Assembly (NCBI GenBank): GCA_009839635.1
Contig: VXPJ01000004.1
Location: forward strand, 1-24,368
Origin: Pseudomonadota bacterium
GTDB taxonomy: Bacteria; Pseudomonadota; Gammaproteobacteria; UBA4575
Reading direction: 5' to 3'
Length of the DNA stretch: 24,368 nucleotides
Under the pieces are notes generated by a model. It had not been told where the DNA came from. It saw only the letters and a list, made by a program, of their open reading frames with translations, and did no database searches. How positions within the stretch are numbered: position 1 is the stretch's first letter; each line of letters begins with the position of its first letter. Position numbers and translations under genes: made by a program. Positions 15,107-22,170 of the stretch are shown here, in pieces.

Positions 15107-15125
15107 TACACATCAGCGACTTGCA

Positions 15126-16520
15126 CTAGCTCGCCGTCAGGTCCGGCAGCACCTTGTCCGGGTTTAGGATGTTGTCAGGATCAAATTGCTGCTTGATCTG
15201 ATGCATCAGGCCCAGTACTTCGGGTCCGAGTTCTCTGTCAACCCAGTTTCGTTTGGAAATACCGACGCCGTGCTCTCCGGACAGCGAGCCGTCCAGCTTC
15301 AAAACAAGATCGAAAACCTCGTTTAGGCAGTGGCGGGCCGATTTGGCCTGCTGGCTGTCTGACTCGTCATACAGCAGGTTGACATGTATGTTTCCGTTTC
15401 CGGCATGGCCAAAATTGAAAATGGGAATGGAGAATTTCTGGGCGAGAAGTTCAAGCTCCTGCAGCAAGGTGGGCAGCCGGGAAACGGGCACGACCACGTC
15501 TTCATTGATCTTGCTGGGCGCAAAACCGCGCAATGCCTGCGACAGCACTTTGCGTGCCTGCCATAGTTCTTCCCTGTGCCTGGGTTCACTGGCATTCAGC
15601 AAATCGACACATCCGGGATTTTTTGCAGCCTTGAGGACTGCGGCGACGTTGGCATCCACGGTCTGCATCAGGCCATCCACCTCAATGATCAGCATGGCTT
15701 TGGCATCGCTGTCCAGGGCTATTGCTTCCTGGGTGCGAATCAGGTTCAGCGATCCCTCATCAATGAACTCCAAGGCACAGGGCAGGGCGCTTTGCGCGAG
15801 GATGCAAACGACGGCATCGATGGCCGACTGCGTGTCGATGTAGGATGCGCGAATCGTATCGGTGCGTTCCGCAGCAGCACTCAGTTTCAGCCGTGCCTCG
15901 GTGATGACCGCCAGGATGCCTTCGGAACCGATCAGCAAACGTGTCAGATCCAGGCCCACCACTCCTTTCGTGGTGGCAGAGCCGGTACGGATCATGTTGC
16001 CGGTCCCGGTCACCGCAAGTACCTCCAGCGTGTTCTCACGGCAAGTTCCGTATTTGAGCGCGCGAGGGCCAGCGGCATTGCAAGCGAGATTCCCCCCCAC
16101 GGTACAGTAATCGGCACTGCCCGGGTCTGGGGGCCAGAAAAGGCCATATTCGGAGGCCTGTTCCTGCACCGCGGAATTCAGGACGCCCGGTTCAACCCGC
16201 ATGCTCCGGTTGGCCGCATCCATTTCCAGTATCCGGGCCATCCTTTCGGTTGAAAGCACAATTCCAGAGCGCAGCGGCACGGCGGCTCCTGTGGTGTTCG
16301 TGCCGCGCCCGCGCGTTGTCAGCGGGACATGGAACTGCCTGCAAAGCCTCACACATGCTTGGATTTGCTCCGAATCTTGTGGCAGTACAACTAGGTCGGG
16401 ACAGGCATGCTGCCTGCTGTTGTCAAATCCGTAGGTCCAGCACTCGCCCGGGTCGGACAGCACAGACCCTTTGCCGCAAGCATCAACGAAACTGCGAACG
16501 ACATGGGAGGGCAGGGACAT
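15126..16520 (-). CDS. GlcD-family FAD-binding oxidoreductase
   Basis: This is a 464-residue flavoprotein of the GlcD / D-lactate dehydrogenase (cytochrome-type) family, which oxidises D-2-hydroxy acids and passes electrons to quinone or cytochrome. An FAD_binding_4 domain covers roughly 40-215: RGRGTNTTGAA (70-80), CTVGGNLACNAAGPRALKYG (139-158) and LLIGSEGILAVITEARLKL. The C-terminal FAD-oxidase_C domain has the metal-site motif GHAGNGNIHVN, then SGEHGVGISKR and FDPDNILNPDKVLP. It starts 16 bases after the SIS gene and so is the last gene of the lpoA-SIS-oxidase unit. D-lactate, glycolate and D-2-hydroxyglutarate are all possible substrates, and the sequence does not decide. There is no glcE/glcF neighbour, which argues against glycolate oxidase. 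Confidence 0.9.
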   Translation of the reverse strand: MSLPSHVVRSFVDACGKGSVLSDPGECWTYGFDNSRQHACPDLVVLPQDSEQIQACVRLCRQFHVPLTTRGRGTNTTGAAVPLRSGIVLSTERMARILEMDAANRSMRVEPGVLNSAVQEQASEYGLFWPPDPGSADYCTVGGNLACNAAGPRALKYGTCRENTLEVLAVTGTGNMIRTGSATTKGVVGLDLTRLLIGSEGILAVITEARLKLSAAAERTDTIRASYIDTQSAIDAVVCILAQSALPCALEFIDEGSLNLIRTQEAIALDSDAKAMLIIEVDGLMQTVDANVAAVLKAAKNPGCVDLLNASEPRHREELWQARKVLSQALRGFAPSKINEDVVVPVSRLPTLLQELELLAQKFSIPIFNFGHAGNGNIHVNLLYDESDSQQAKSARHCLNEVFDLVLKLDGSLSGEHGVGISKRNWVDRELGPEVLGLMHQIKQQFDPDNILNPDKVLPDLTAS

Positions 16521-16536
16521 GCAGGCTCAAAAACAA

Positions 16537-17133
16537 TCAGCTGCCGACGAGTTCATGGTCGACCAGATCACACAGACAATGAAGTATCAGCAGGTGTACC
16601 TCCTGTATCCGTGCCGTGGACTGGCTCGGTACACGGATTTCGATGTCCCCGGGCCGCAGCACGGAGGGCAAGTCACCGCCATCCTTGCCGGACAATGCAA
16701 CCACCAGCATGTTTTTCCGGTGTGCGGCAGAGACCGCTGCCAGCACATTCGCGGATTGTCCACTGGTTGTGATGACCATCAGCACATCCCCGCTGTGTCC
16801 AAGTGCAAGTACCTGCTTGGAAAAAATTTTTTCGTAATCGTAATCGTTGGCAATTGAAGTGAGGGTTGAACTGTCCGTGGTCAGGGCCAGCGCGGCCAAG
16901 CCTTCCCGTTCCATCTCAAATCGGTTCAGTAATTCAGATGAGAAATGCTGTGCATCTGCAGCAGAGCCCCCGTTTCCGCAGGTCAGGATCTTACCCTGGT
17001 TTCTCAGGGAACAGACAATGAGTTTGGCAGCCTCGACAATCGGGGTTGCCAGCTTTTCCGTACTGTCCTGCTTGGTAGAGATACTGGCATCAAACAGTTC
17101 CTTGATTCGTGCTTCGGGTTTCATGGGCATCAT
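16537..17133 (-). CDS. gmhA: SIS-domain phosphoheptose isomerase / DiaA-like protein
   Basis: This is a single SIS domain of 198 residues, the size of GmhA (sedoheptulose-7-phosphate isomerase for LPS heptose) and DiaA (DnaA-binding initiation factor). The phosphosugar loop CGNGGSAADAQHF (52-64) and the second loop ITTSGQSANV (121-130) are complete. E67 in SSELLNRF and H180 in ARIQEVHLLILHCLCDLVD correspond to the GmhA catalytic residues. DiaA of E. coli, as I recall, lacks the glutamate, so isomerase activity is favoured. Other segments such as ALGHSGDVL and RIQEVHLL resemble DiaA, and the position after lpoA is the diaA locus in E. coli and the gmhA locus in Pseudomonas. The gene begins 57 bases after lpoA; yraN, usually between them, is missing. 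Confidence 0.82.
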   Translation of the reverse strand: MMPMKPEARIKELFDASISTKQDSTEKLATPIVEAAKLIVCSLRNQGKILTCGNGGSAADAQHFSSELLNRFEMEREGLAALALTTDSSTLTSIANDYDYEKIFSKQVLALGHSGDVLMVITTSGQSANVLAAVSAAHRKNMLVVALSGKDGGDLPSVLRPGDIEIRVPSQSTARIQEVHLLILHCLCDLVDHELVGS

Positions 17134-17190
17134 CCAGGATTCGGTTTCTATTTTTCGGAACCAGTACGGCAGATAATCGGGTGGCTTCGA

Positions 17191-19161
17191 CTATTGGCAC
17201 GCCTGTTGTCGAGCCTGCGGGTTTTCGGCATACGCCACGATTGTTGAAAAACTCCGAGGGAAGTCCAGTTTCGGACGCTCTTGTACTTCAGGGCGTCCAT
17301 TTCGAAACTGTGCCCAGGTCAATTTTCGAAAGATACGGTTTTGCCCGCTGATGCTCAGGTTACCGGTCATGCCTTCGAACTGATTATACTTGTGTGCCGT
17401 AAGCCTTTGCAGGTGGGGGATGACCCGGTACGCATCCACACCCAGTGCCGCGAATCGTGGCAACCGGGATTCGCTGCTCGACAGCTGCAGCTCAGATGAA
17501 TCCCGCAAAAGCTCGACTTCAGGGCTGTTGGACAGCAACCAGGGGATATCACAGTACAGGATGTCATTGATATCCCGGTCTGCCGATGTATTCTCATTCC
17601 CGGAAAAGATGTGGGAAGTCGCATAAACGGGCAGATCGGATGCGTAGTGATAGCTGAGTTGCGGGCGCAGAAGCCGGGCCTGTCGTGGCAAGGCGGCCAG
17701 GAACACAAAATCGGCATCCTGGCGTCGCCGGGGCTCGAATTCGGCATCCTGCCCGATCGTTTGCTCTATGTCACGATGCCGTTGTTCGCTCTGGTCAAGT
17801 TGCAGCAGTTTTTTGATGGGACCCGAGTAATCTGAATTTTTTGCAATGTATCGTTCGTATTGCAGGACGGTTCCCCCCAGTTCGGTAAAGCGCACCGTGA
17901 AGGTATCCAGAAGCCGTGTCCCCCATTCGCCCTCTGGAGTAAGCACCAAAGCCCTTCGGAGGTTGTTGTGGAAAGCGCGTTCTGCAACCTGCTGGGCCTC
18001 GTTTTCCGGCAGCAAGCCAAACTGGATTAGCTGCTGGGAACCTGCCAGGGCGTCGTTTGTATAGTTGAGCGACAGGGTAGGCACTTCGAGCTGCTTTTGT
18101 TCTGCGATGGCACGTACCGCTTCTTTTTGCAGGGGGCCAATGACAAAATCTGCCCCCTCACGCACTGCCAGCTGGTACTGACGGAATGCAATGTCGGCAT
18201 CGTCTCCCGTGTCATATAAAACCAGTTGGGGTGGCAGTCCGGGGGCCTCCTCGAATTCCCGCGCAGTGATGACCCCTGCGTATACGGCATTTGCAATCGC
18301 GCTGTAACGGCCTGTCATCGGCAGCAAAAGGGCTATCCTGTCCGGTGCCACCTGGGAGGTGGCCCAGTTCTGCGTTATGGAGTCAACAATCTCGGCAGGA
18401 ATGGTGTGACGAGGAAACTGTGTGCGCCATTGCTGGATTTCGTCTTCAAGGGTGAAGATATCGGTATGTGACTGCTTCTGGATATAGGCCAGACTGAGCC
18501 AGGCATCCATGTCGCAGTCGTGGTTTCTGTTGGCCCAGACAGTGATCTCGCCCGGATCTGCACTCATCAGAGTCTCCCACACCGAATGACTGTTTTCTTG
18601 CTTTCGTACAGCATCCGTCAGCCAGGGGTTGAGCATCACGAGGGTTTTGACCATGTTTTCCTTGTCTCCAGCAGCACGCAGAGCCCGGGCACGCACGGCC
18701 AGGGCCTTGGGCTTATACTCGGGGGAGTAATCGAGGATGCTGGCCGGCAGGATGTCCAGTGCGTGTTGAACGCGCTGATTCAAAAGTTCCAGTTCCGCGC
18801 TTGCAATGCGTTTGCGTACAAACAGATTGCGGGGCAGCACGGCCTCATCGATGGCACTGAGGTACTTGCGTGCCAGATTGCGGGTTTCCGGTTGCAACAC
18901 GGTCTCTGCTGCCTGCAATAACAGGGTTTCCCGTTGCGGTGAAGGTTTTGTTTTGGCCGCTTGTGCAAGCAGGCTTGCGGCCTGCTCGGGTTCGCCGGAC
19001 CGAAGGTATTTGCCGGCCTGGTCAAGCTTGGACTCTTCAGTGTCGGCAGCAGGTGCGCCCAGAGGCGGGATCAACTGCGCACAGCCGGACAGTGCGCATG
19101 CCACGATCATTAGGGCTACAATGCGTGCAGTTCTTCGTGTGGTTGAGTGCGTTGTTTCCAT
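17191..19161 (-). CDS. lpoA: Penicillin-binding protein activator LpoA (LppC family)
   Basis: LpoA is an outer-membrane lipoprotein that stimulates PBP1A from outside the peptidoglycan layer. I start it at the ATG at 19161 (656 residues; E. coli has 678), because it opens a lipoprotein signal, METTHSTTRRTARIVALMIV then ACALSGC, with the lipidated cysteine C27. The frame extends 56 codons further up, but that part lies over rsmI and is not a signal. Residues about 45-290 form the helical TPR-like N-domain (TLLLQAAETVL, PKALAVRARALRAAGD). The C-domain from about 295 has the periplasmic-binding fold of LppC: RIALLLPMTGRYSAIANAVYAG, GADFVIGPLQKEAV and PVYATSHIFSG. It heads the lpoA-SIS-oxidase unit and diverges from rsmI by 40 bases. 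Confidence 0.92.
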   Translation of the reverse strand: METTHSTTRRTARIVALMIVACALSGCAQLIPPLGAPAADTEESKLDQAGKYLRSGEPEQAASLLAQAAKTKPSPQRETLLLQAAETVLQPETRNLARKYLSAIDEAVLPRNLFVRKRIASAELELLNQRVQHALDILPASILDYSPEYKPKALAVRARALRAAGDKENMVKTLVMLNPWLTDAVRKQENSHSVWETLMSADPGEITVWANRNHDCDMDAWLSLAYIQKQSHTDIFTLEDEIQQWRTQFPRHTIPAEIVDSITQNWATSQVAPDRIALLLPMTGRYSAIANAVYAGVITAREFEEAPGLPPQLVLYDTGDDADIAFRQYQLAVREGADFVIGPLQKEAVRAIAEQKQLEVPTLSLNYTNDALAGSQQLIQFGLLPENEAQQVAERAFHNNLRRALVLTPEGEWGTRLLDTFTVRFTELGGTVLQYERYIAKNSDYSGPIKKLLQLDQSEQRHRDIEQTIGQDAEFEPRRRQDADFVFLAALPRQARLLRPQLSYHYASDLPVYATSHIFSGNENTSADRDINDILYCDIPWLLSNSPEVELLRDSSELQLSSSESRLPRFAALGVDAYRVIPHLQRLTAHKYNQFEGMTGNLSISGQNRIFRKLTWAQFRNGRPEVQERPKLDFPRSFSTIVAYAENPQARQQACQ

Positions 19162-19201
19162 GATTCGCCGGGTACAAACCTGAACACTGTATGGGTGCAA
19201 G

Positions 19202-20050
19202 ATGGCTGCTCCGGGTATGTTATATATTATTGCCACGCCAATTGGTAATTTGTCGGACATTACCTTGCGGGCACTGGACACTATCAAACAAGTGCAGGTG
19301 CTGCTAGCTGAAGACACCCGCATCACCAAAAAGCTCCTGGATCATTATGGAATTCACGTCAGGCTGGAGTCGCTGCATGACTTCAACGAGTCTGCAAAAG
19401 TTGAAACCCTTATCCGGGAGTTACTTGGCGGGACCGATATCGGGCTAGTCTGCGATGCCGGTACCCCCCTGATCTGTGATCCCGGATTCCGACTGGTTTC
19501 TGCTGCAAATAAAAAAGGGATTGTGGTACGGCCCGTCCCAGGTCCTTGTGCACTGATCACGGCATTGACAGTATCCGGTCTTCCGATCGACCGGTTTGTT
19601 TTCGAAGGCTTTTTGCCGAAAAAGGTAGCTGAACGCAGGGAATTCCTGAAGTCCCTGCGGCACGAGTCACGTACGATGGTCTTCTACGAAGCTCCCCAGC
19701 GTCTACGCCGCTCCGTCCAGGACTGCATCGACGTGTTCGGGGGAAACAGGAATGCAGCCGTATTGCGAGAACTGACCAAGCTGCATGAGCAGCATCTGAC
19801 GGGCAGCCTCGAGCAGATCGAATGCGTCCTCGGCGATGCAGCGCAAGTGGTCAAAGGGGAGTGTGTGCTGGTGATTGCCGGCGATGTATCGTCCGCAGAT
19901 GAGGAAAGCCTTGAGAAAGCCGCGCATCTTCTGGCAGATCTGCAAGGTCGTATTTCCCATCGGGATGCGGTTGAGGTGGTTGCCAAGCATACCGGGCTCG
20001 GGCGAAACCGGCTGTATGCCCTGGGCCTTGACGCGCGTCTCAAAAAATAA
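19202..20050 (+). CDS. rsmI: 16S rRNA (cytidine-1402-2'-O)-methyltransferase RsmI
   Basis: RsmI uses SAM to methylate the ribose 2'-OH of C1402 in the 16S decoding centre, the same nucleotide that RsmH (encoded 1.2 kb downstream) methylates on N4. The 282-residue protein begins LYIIATPIGNLSDITLRALD, the family hallmark. It continues with LLAEDTRITKKLLDHYGI, VCDAGTPLICDPGFRLV, VRPVPGPCALITAL, FEGFLPKK and MVFYEAPQRL. The C-terminal LGLGRNRLYALGL fits the helical tail domain. An ATG at 19217 is an alternative start; I kept 19202, which adds five residues. The gene diverges from lpoA, as in E. coli and Pseudomonas. Confidence 0.96.
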   Translation: MAAPGMLYIIATPIGNLSDITLRALDTIKQVQVLLAEDTRITKKLLDHYGIHVRLESLHDFNESAKVETLIRELLGGTDIGLVCDAGTPLICDPGFRLVSAANKKGIVVRPVPGPCALITALTVSGLPIDRFVFEGFLPKKVAERREFLKSLRHESRTMVFYEAPQRLRRSVQDCIDVFGGNRNAAVLRELTKLHEQHLTGSLEQIECVLGDAAQVVKGECVLVIAGDVSSADEESLEKAAHLLADLQGRISHRDAVEVVAKHTGLGRNRLYALGLDARLKK

Positions 20051-20057
20051 TTCTGAA

Positions 20058-20066
20058 TGTGATACT
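20058..20066 (+). promoter_or_regulatory. Extended -10 promoter candidate for rnpB
   Basis: TGT followed by GATACT forms an extended -10 that ends 8 bases before the predicted first base of the RNase P RNA. No good -35 lies at 17-18 bases. It overlaps the few bases between the rsmI stop and the RNA, so rnpB could also receive read-through. Confidence 0.4.
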
Positions 20067-20074
20067 GTCCATCA

Positions 20075-20462
20075 GGGAGTCTGCCGAGCAGTCACTTTCT
20101 GCGTTCCCTCAGGGGAATGCGGGGGGAGGAAAGTCCGGGCTCTACGGGCAGGGTGCCAGGTAACGCCTGGAGGATGCGAATCCATGGAAAGTGCAACAGA
20201 GAGTAGACCGCCAGGTTTCCTGTTTGAATCACATTCGGGCAGGCGACAGGTAAGGGTGAAACGGCGTGGTAAGAGCACACCGCACGACTAGCAATAGTGG
20301 TGGCTAGGCAAACCCCACCCAGAGCAAGACCAAATAGGGGGGCGTGGAGTATTCCAGCATATGGCCCATATGGCCCCCGGGTAGGTTGCTAGAGGTTCAT
20401 GGCGACATGAATCCCAGATGAATGGCTGTTCAAGACAGAACCCGGCTTACAGGCAGGCTCCC
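20075..20462 (+). ncRNA. rnpB: RNase P RNA, bacterial type A
   Basis: This is the catalytic RNA that removes 5' leaders from tRNA precursors. It is about 388 bases. The ends pair to form helix P1: GGGAGTCTGCC (20075-20085) with GGCAGGCTCCC (20452-20462), broken only by one G-U. Conserved core segments are all visible: GAGGAAAGTCCGGGCTC, GGGTGCCAGGTAACGCCTGG, GTGCAACAGAGAG, CAGGTAAGGGTGAAA, GGTAAGAGCACACCGC, AGAGCAAGACCAAATAGGGG, CCCGGGTAGGTTGCT and GACAGAACCCGGCTTA. The P17 loop GGCCC, which makes the P6 pairing, is kept (20363-20367). An additional small hairpin seems to be inserted beside P17. The gene lies between rsmI and mraZ, the pseudomonad position. The exact ends are inferred from P1. 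Confidence 0.97.
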
Positions 20463-20466
20463 AATC

Positions 20467-20480
20467 GGCCGGATTCGGCC
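20467..20480 (+). terminator. Weak terminator-like hairpin after rnpB
   Basis: GGCCG, loop GATT and CGGCC form a perfect 5-bp stem starting 5 bases after the predicted RNA end. It is followed by AAAAATT rather than a T-run, so intrinsic termination is doubtful. It may instead help to define the 3' end for processing. Confidence 0.3.
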
Positions 20481-20675
20481 AAAAATTCCGATTTACCGTT
20501 GACCTGATTGCGGTCGGCGGCCCCGAAATTCGAGGGTGAATTTCCCACTCTTAATCCTGAACTTCATCTTCCTGTGTTAACCCACAGATTTAAAATGGTT
20601 TATTCAAATTTTTAAGGGGTCCTGAGCGTAAATTTCGGCTCTTAACCTCCTGTCCTGTAAGTATTTTTCCAAGTT

Positions 20676-20705
20676 TTTGCCCGGTTTTGCTTGCAATCGG
20701 GCAAA
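20676..20705. repeat. 8-bp inverted repeat over the mraZ promoter
   Basis: TTTGCCCG (20676-20683) and CGGGCAAA (20698-20705) are perfect inverted repeats separated by 14 bases. The -35 hexamer of the mraZ promoter lies in the loop and the right arm lies in the spacer. This could be a regulator site or an RNA hairpin from upstream transcription; neither is established. Confidence 0.5.
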
Positions 20706-20719
20706 CTCGTTTCTATAGT
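20691..20719 (+). promoter_or_regulatory. Sigma-70 promoter of the dcw cluster (Pmra)
   Basis: TTGCAA (20691-20696), exactly 17 bases, then TATAGT (20714-20719) make a good sigma-70 promoter (four and five of six positions). Transcription should start near 20726, leaving a leader of about 50 bases before mraZ. In E. coli the corresponding Pmra drives much of the division and cell-wall cluster and is controlled by MraZ. Confidence 0.65.
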
Positions 20720-20752
20720 GTCGAAAAGTGGGATAAAGTGGGAGACAATGGA
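20718..20752 (+). promoter_or_regulatory. MraZ operator: repeats with 10-bp period
   Basis: Four pentamers start at 20718, 20728, 20738 and 20748: GTGTC, GTGGG, GTGGG and ATGGA, each separated by 5 bases. The middle two are perfect matches to the GTGGG repeat with 5-base spacer known for E. coli MraZ; the outer two are degenerate. The array starts in the -10 hexamer and runs across the likely transcription start, so MraZ binding should repress its own promoter. Confidence 0.7.
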
Positions 20753-20776
20753 ATAATATTCCATGCTACGTGATTG

Positions 20777-21229
20777 ATGTTCCGGGGTATTAACGATCTC
20801 AATCTGGATGCGAAGGGCCGGCTGTCCATACCTGCCCGTTATCGCGAAAGTATTCAGCAAAAATGCAGCGGCAGTCTGGTTGTGACCGCAGACGCCAATC
20901 GCTGCCTGCTGATCTATCCGCTGCCCGAATGGGAGCAGATTGAGCAAGAACTGATGCGGCTGCCGAGCATAGAAAAACAGGCTAGGCGTCTGCAGCGTCT
21001 TCTCCTTGGCCATGCTACAGAATGCGAAGTGGACGGTCAGTACCGGGTTCTGCTGCCGCCGCCGTTGCGCGAGTTTGCGAACCTCAATAAGCATGCCGTG
21101 CTGATCGGGCAGGGCAACAAGTTTGAACTGTGGGACCGGGACACTTGGGCTGAGGAGCGCGAGTCATGGATCAAGGAGGAAAGCAGGTCGAATAGCATTG
21201 CAGCCTCGCTAGAGAATCTTTCCATCTGA
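20777..21229 (+). CDS. mraZ: Transcriptional regulator MraZ
   Basis: MraZ is a ring-forming AbrB-like DNA-binding protein that represses its own promoter and the division and cell-wall genes behind it. I start at the ATG at 20777, since MFRGINDLNLDAKGRLSIPARYR is the classic N-terminus; a TTG immediately before is open but not needed. The protein has 150 residues. The two DXXXR DNA-binding motifs are present: D-A-K-G-R in the first half and D-G-Q-Y-R (before VLLPPPLREFA) in the second. No clear Shine-Dalgarno precedes the start. The GTGGG array directly upstream is its expected target. rsmH starts 2 bases after the stop. Confidence 0.95.
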   Translation: MFRGINDLNLDAKGRLSIPARYRESIQQKCSGSLVVTADANRCLLIYPLPEWEQIEQELMRLPSIEKQARRLQRLLLGHATECEVDGQYRVLLPPPLREFANLNKHAVLIGQGNKFELWDRDTWAEERESWIKEESRSNSIAASLENLSI

Positions 21230-21231
21230 CG

Positions 21232-22170
21232 ATGCGGTCCGGTGCACTCTGCCTGCATCAGCCGGTCTTGCTTTTGGAAGTGGTTGAGGCCTTGAAAATA
21301 GACCCGGACGGTGTCTATGTCGATTGTACATATGGGCGTGGGGGGCACAGCCGGGAAATTTTGAAAAGATTGGGCCGCCGTGGCCGCCTCCTGGTTTTGG
21401 ATCAGGATCCGCAGGCCATTGACCATGCCAGGAGACTGTTTGCAAGGGACCGGCGTGTTGTGATCGAGCCGGGAAACTTCTCGGAGGTTGTCCGGTTCGC
21501 CGGAGAACACGGGTTTGTGGGAAAAGTAAAGGGTGTTTTGTTTGATTTGGGGGTTTCATCCCCGCAACTGGACAGTCCCGAGAGAGGATTCAGTTTTGCG
21601 CAGGATGGGCCACTGGACATGCGCATGAATACGAACAGGGGAATCACCGCAGCCAACTGGTTACAGCAGGTCAGCCTTCATGACCTTGAGAACGTGCTCA
21701 GGGTATATGGCGAAGAACGCCATGCAAAAAAGATCGCAGCCGCCGTGCTGAAAGAACGTCAAGTCCGCCCCCTGAAAACCACCCGGCAACTGGCTGAGCT
21801 TGTGCAGCGTTCAGTCACAGGACCCCGGGAGAAAAAGCACCCGGCAACCCGAACCTTTCAGGCCATCCGCATTTTTATCAATGAGGAACTGAAGGCACTG
21901 GAAGCTGCCTTGGATGGCAGCGTGGGGCTGTTGGCAGAATTTGGGAGGTTGCTGGTGATCACCTTTCATTCACTGGAAGACCAGACAGTGAAGGGCGTGT
22001 TCAGGAAACACAGTCAGCCCGCCGCACCGCGCAAGCTGCCTGTCACCGGATTGCCTGGGCCGCAACTGAAAAGAGTTGGCAGACCGGTGTGCCCTTCTGC
22101 AGAGGAAGTCGCTGCCAACAAACGGGCACGCAGTGCCAAGCTGTATATCCTGGAGCGTGTCGCATGCTAG
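21232..22170 (+). CDS. rsmH: 16S rRNA (cytosine-1402-N4)-methyltransferase RsmH (MraW)
   Basis: RsmH methylates N4 of C1402 in 16S rRNA with SAM. The length of 312 residues matches E. coli (313). Family motifs are HQPVLLLEVVEAL, the SAM-binding VDCTYGRGGHSREIL and LDQDPQAI, then GVLFDLGVSSPQLD, ERGFSF, GPLDMRM and NTNRGITAANWL, and near the end ATRTFQAIRIFINEEL and ITFHSLEDQTVK. The C-terminal RARSAKLYILER is typical. The start codon lies 2 bases after mraZ and the stop overlaps the ftsL start by 7 bases, as usual for the cluster. Confidence 0.97.
   Translation: MRSGALCLHQPVLLLEVVEALKIDPDGVYVDCTYGRGGHSREILKRLGRRGRLLVLDQDPQAIDHARRLFARDRRVVIEPGNFSEVVRFAGEHGFVGKVKGVLFDLGVSSPQLDSPERGFSFAQDGPLDMRMNTNRGITAANWLQQVSLHDLENVLRVYGEERHAKKIAAAVLKERQVRPLKTTRQLAELVQRSVTGPREKKHPATRTFQAIRIFINEELKALEAALDGSVGLLAEFGRLLVITFHSLEDQTVKGVFRKHSQPAAPRKLPVTGLPGPQLKRVGRPVCPSAEEVAANKRARSAKLYILERVAC

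Larger units (their letters stand above)
20463..20776. other. Intergenic region between rnpB and mraZ
   Basis: This 314-base stretch has no gene I can support. It begins with a GC hairpin after rnpB and carries an AT-rich segment (about 20585-20620). Its last 100 bases contain an inverted repeat, the probable mraZ promoter and a MraZ-type repeat array. All ORFs crossing it are shadows. Confidence 0.6.

Noticed and set aside
15576..16253. 225-codon plus-strand ORF opposite the FAD oxidase
   Set aside because: The minus-strand frame has a complete GlcD-family pattern; this one has none.
19162..19329. 56-codon N-terminal extension of lpoA
   Set aside because: It overlaps rsmI, and the lipoprotein signal with its SGC cysteine begins at the internal ATG at 19161.
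19875..20291. ORF running from rsmI into the RNase P RNA gene
   Set aside because: It is out of frame with rsmI and crosses conserved RNase P RNA core segments.
20642..21094. 150-codon minus-strand ORF over the mraZ promoter and mraZ
   Set aside because: It is antisense to mraZ and its operator and has no family resemblance.
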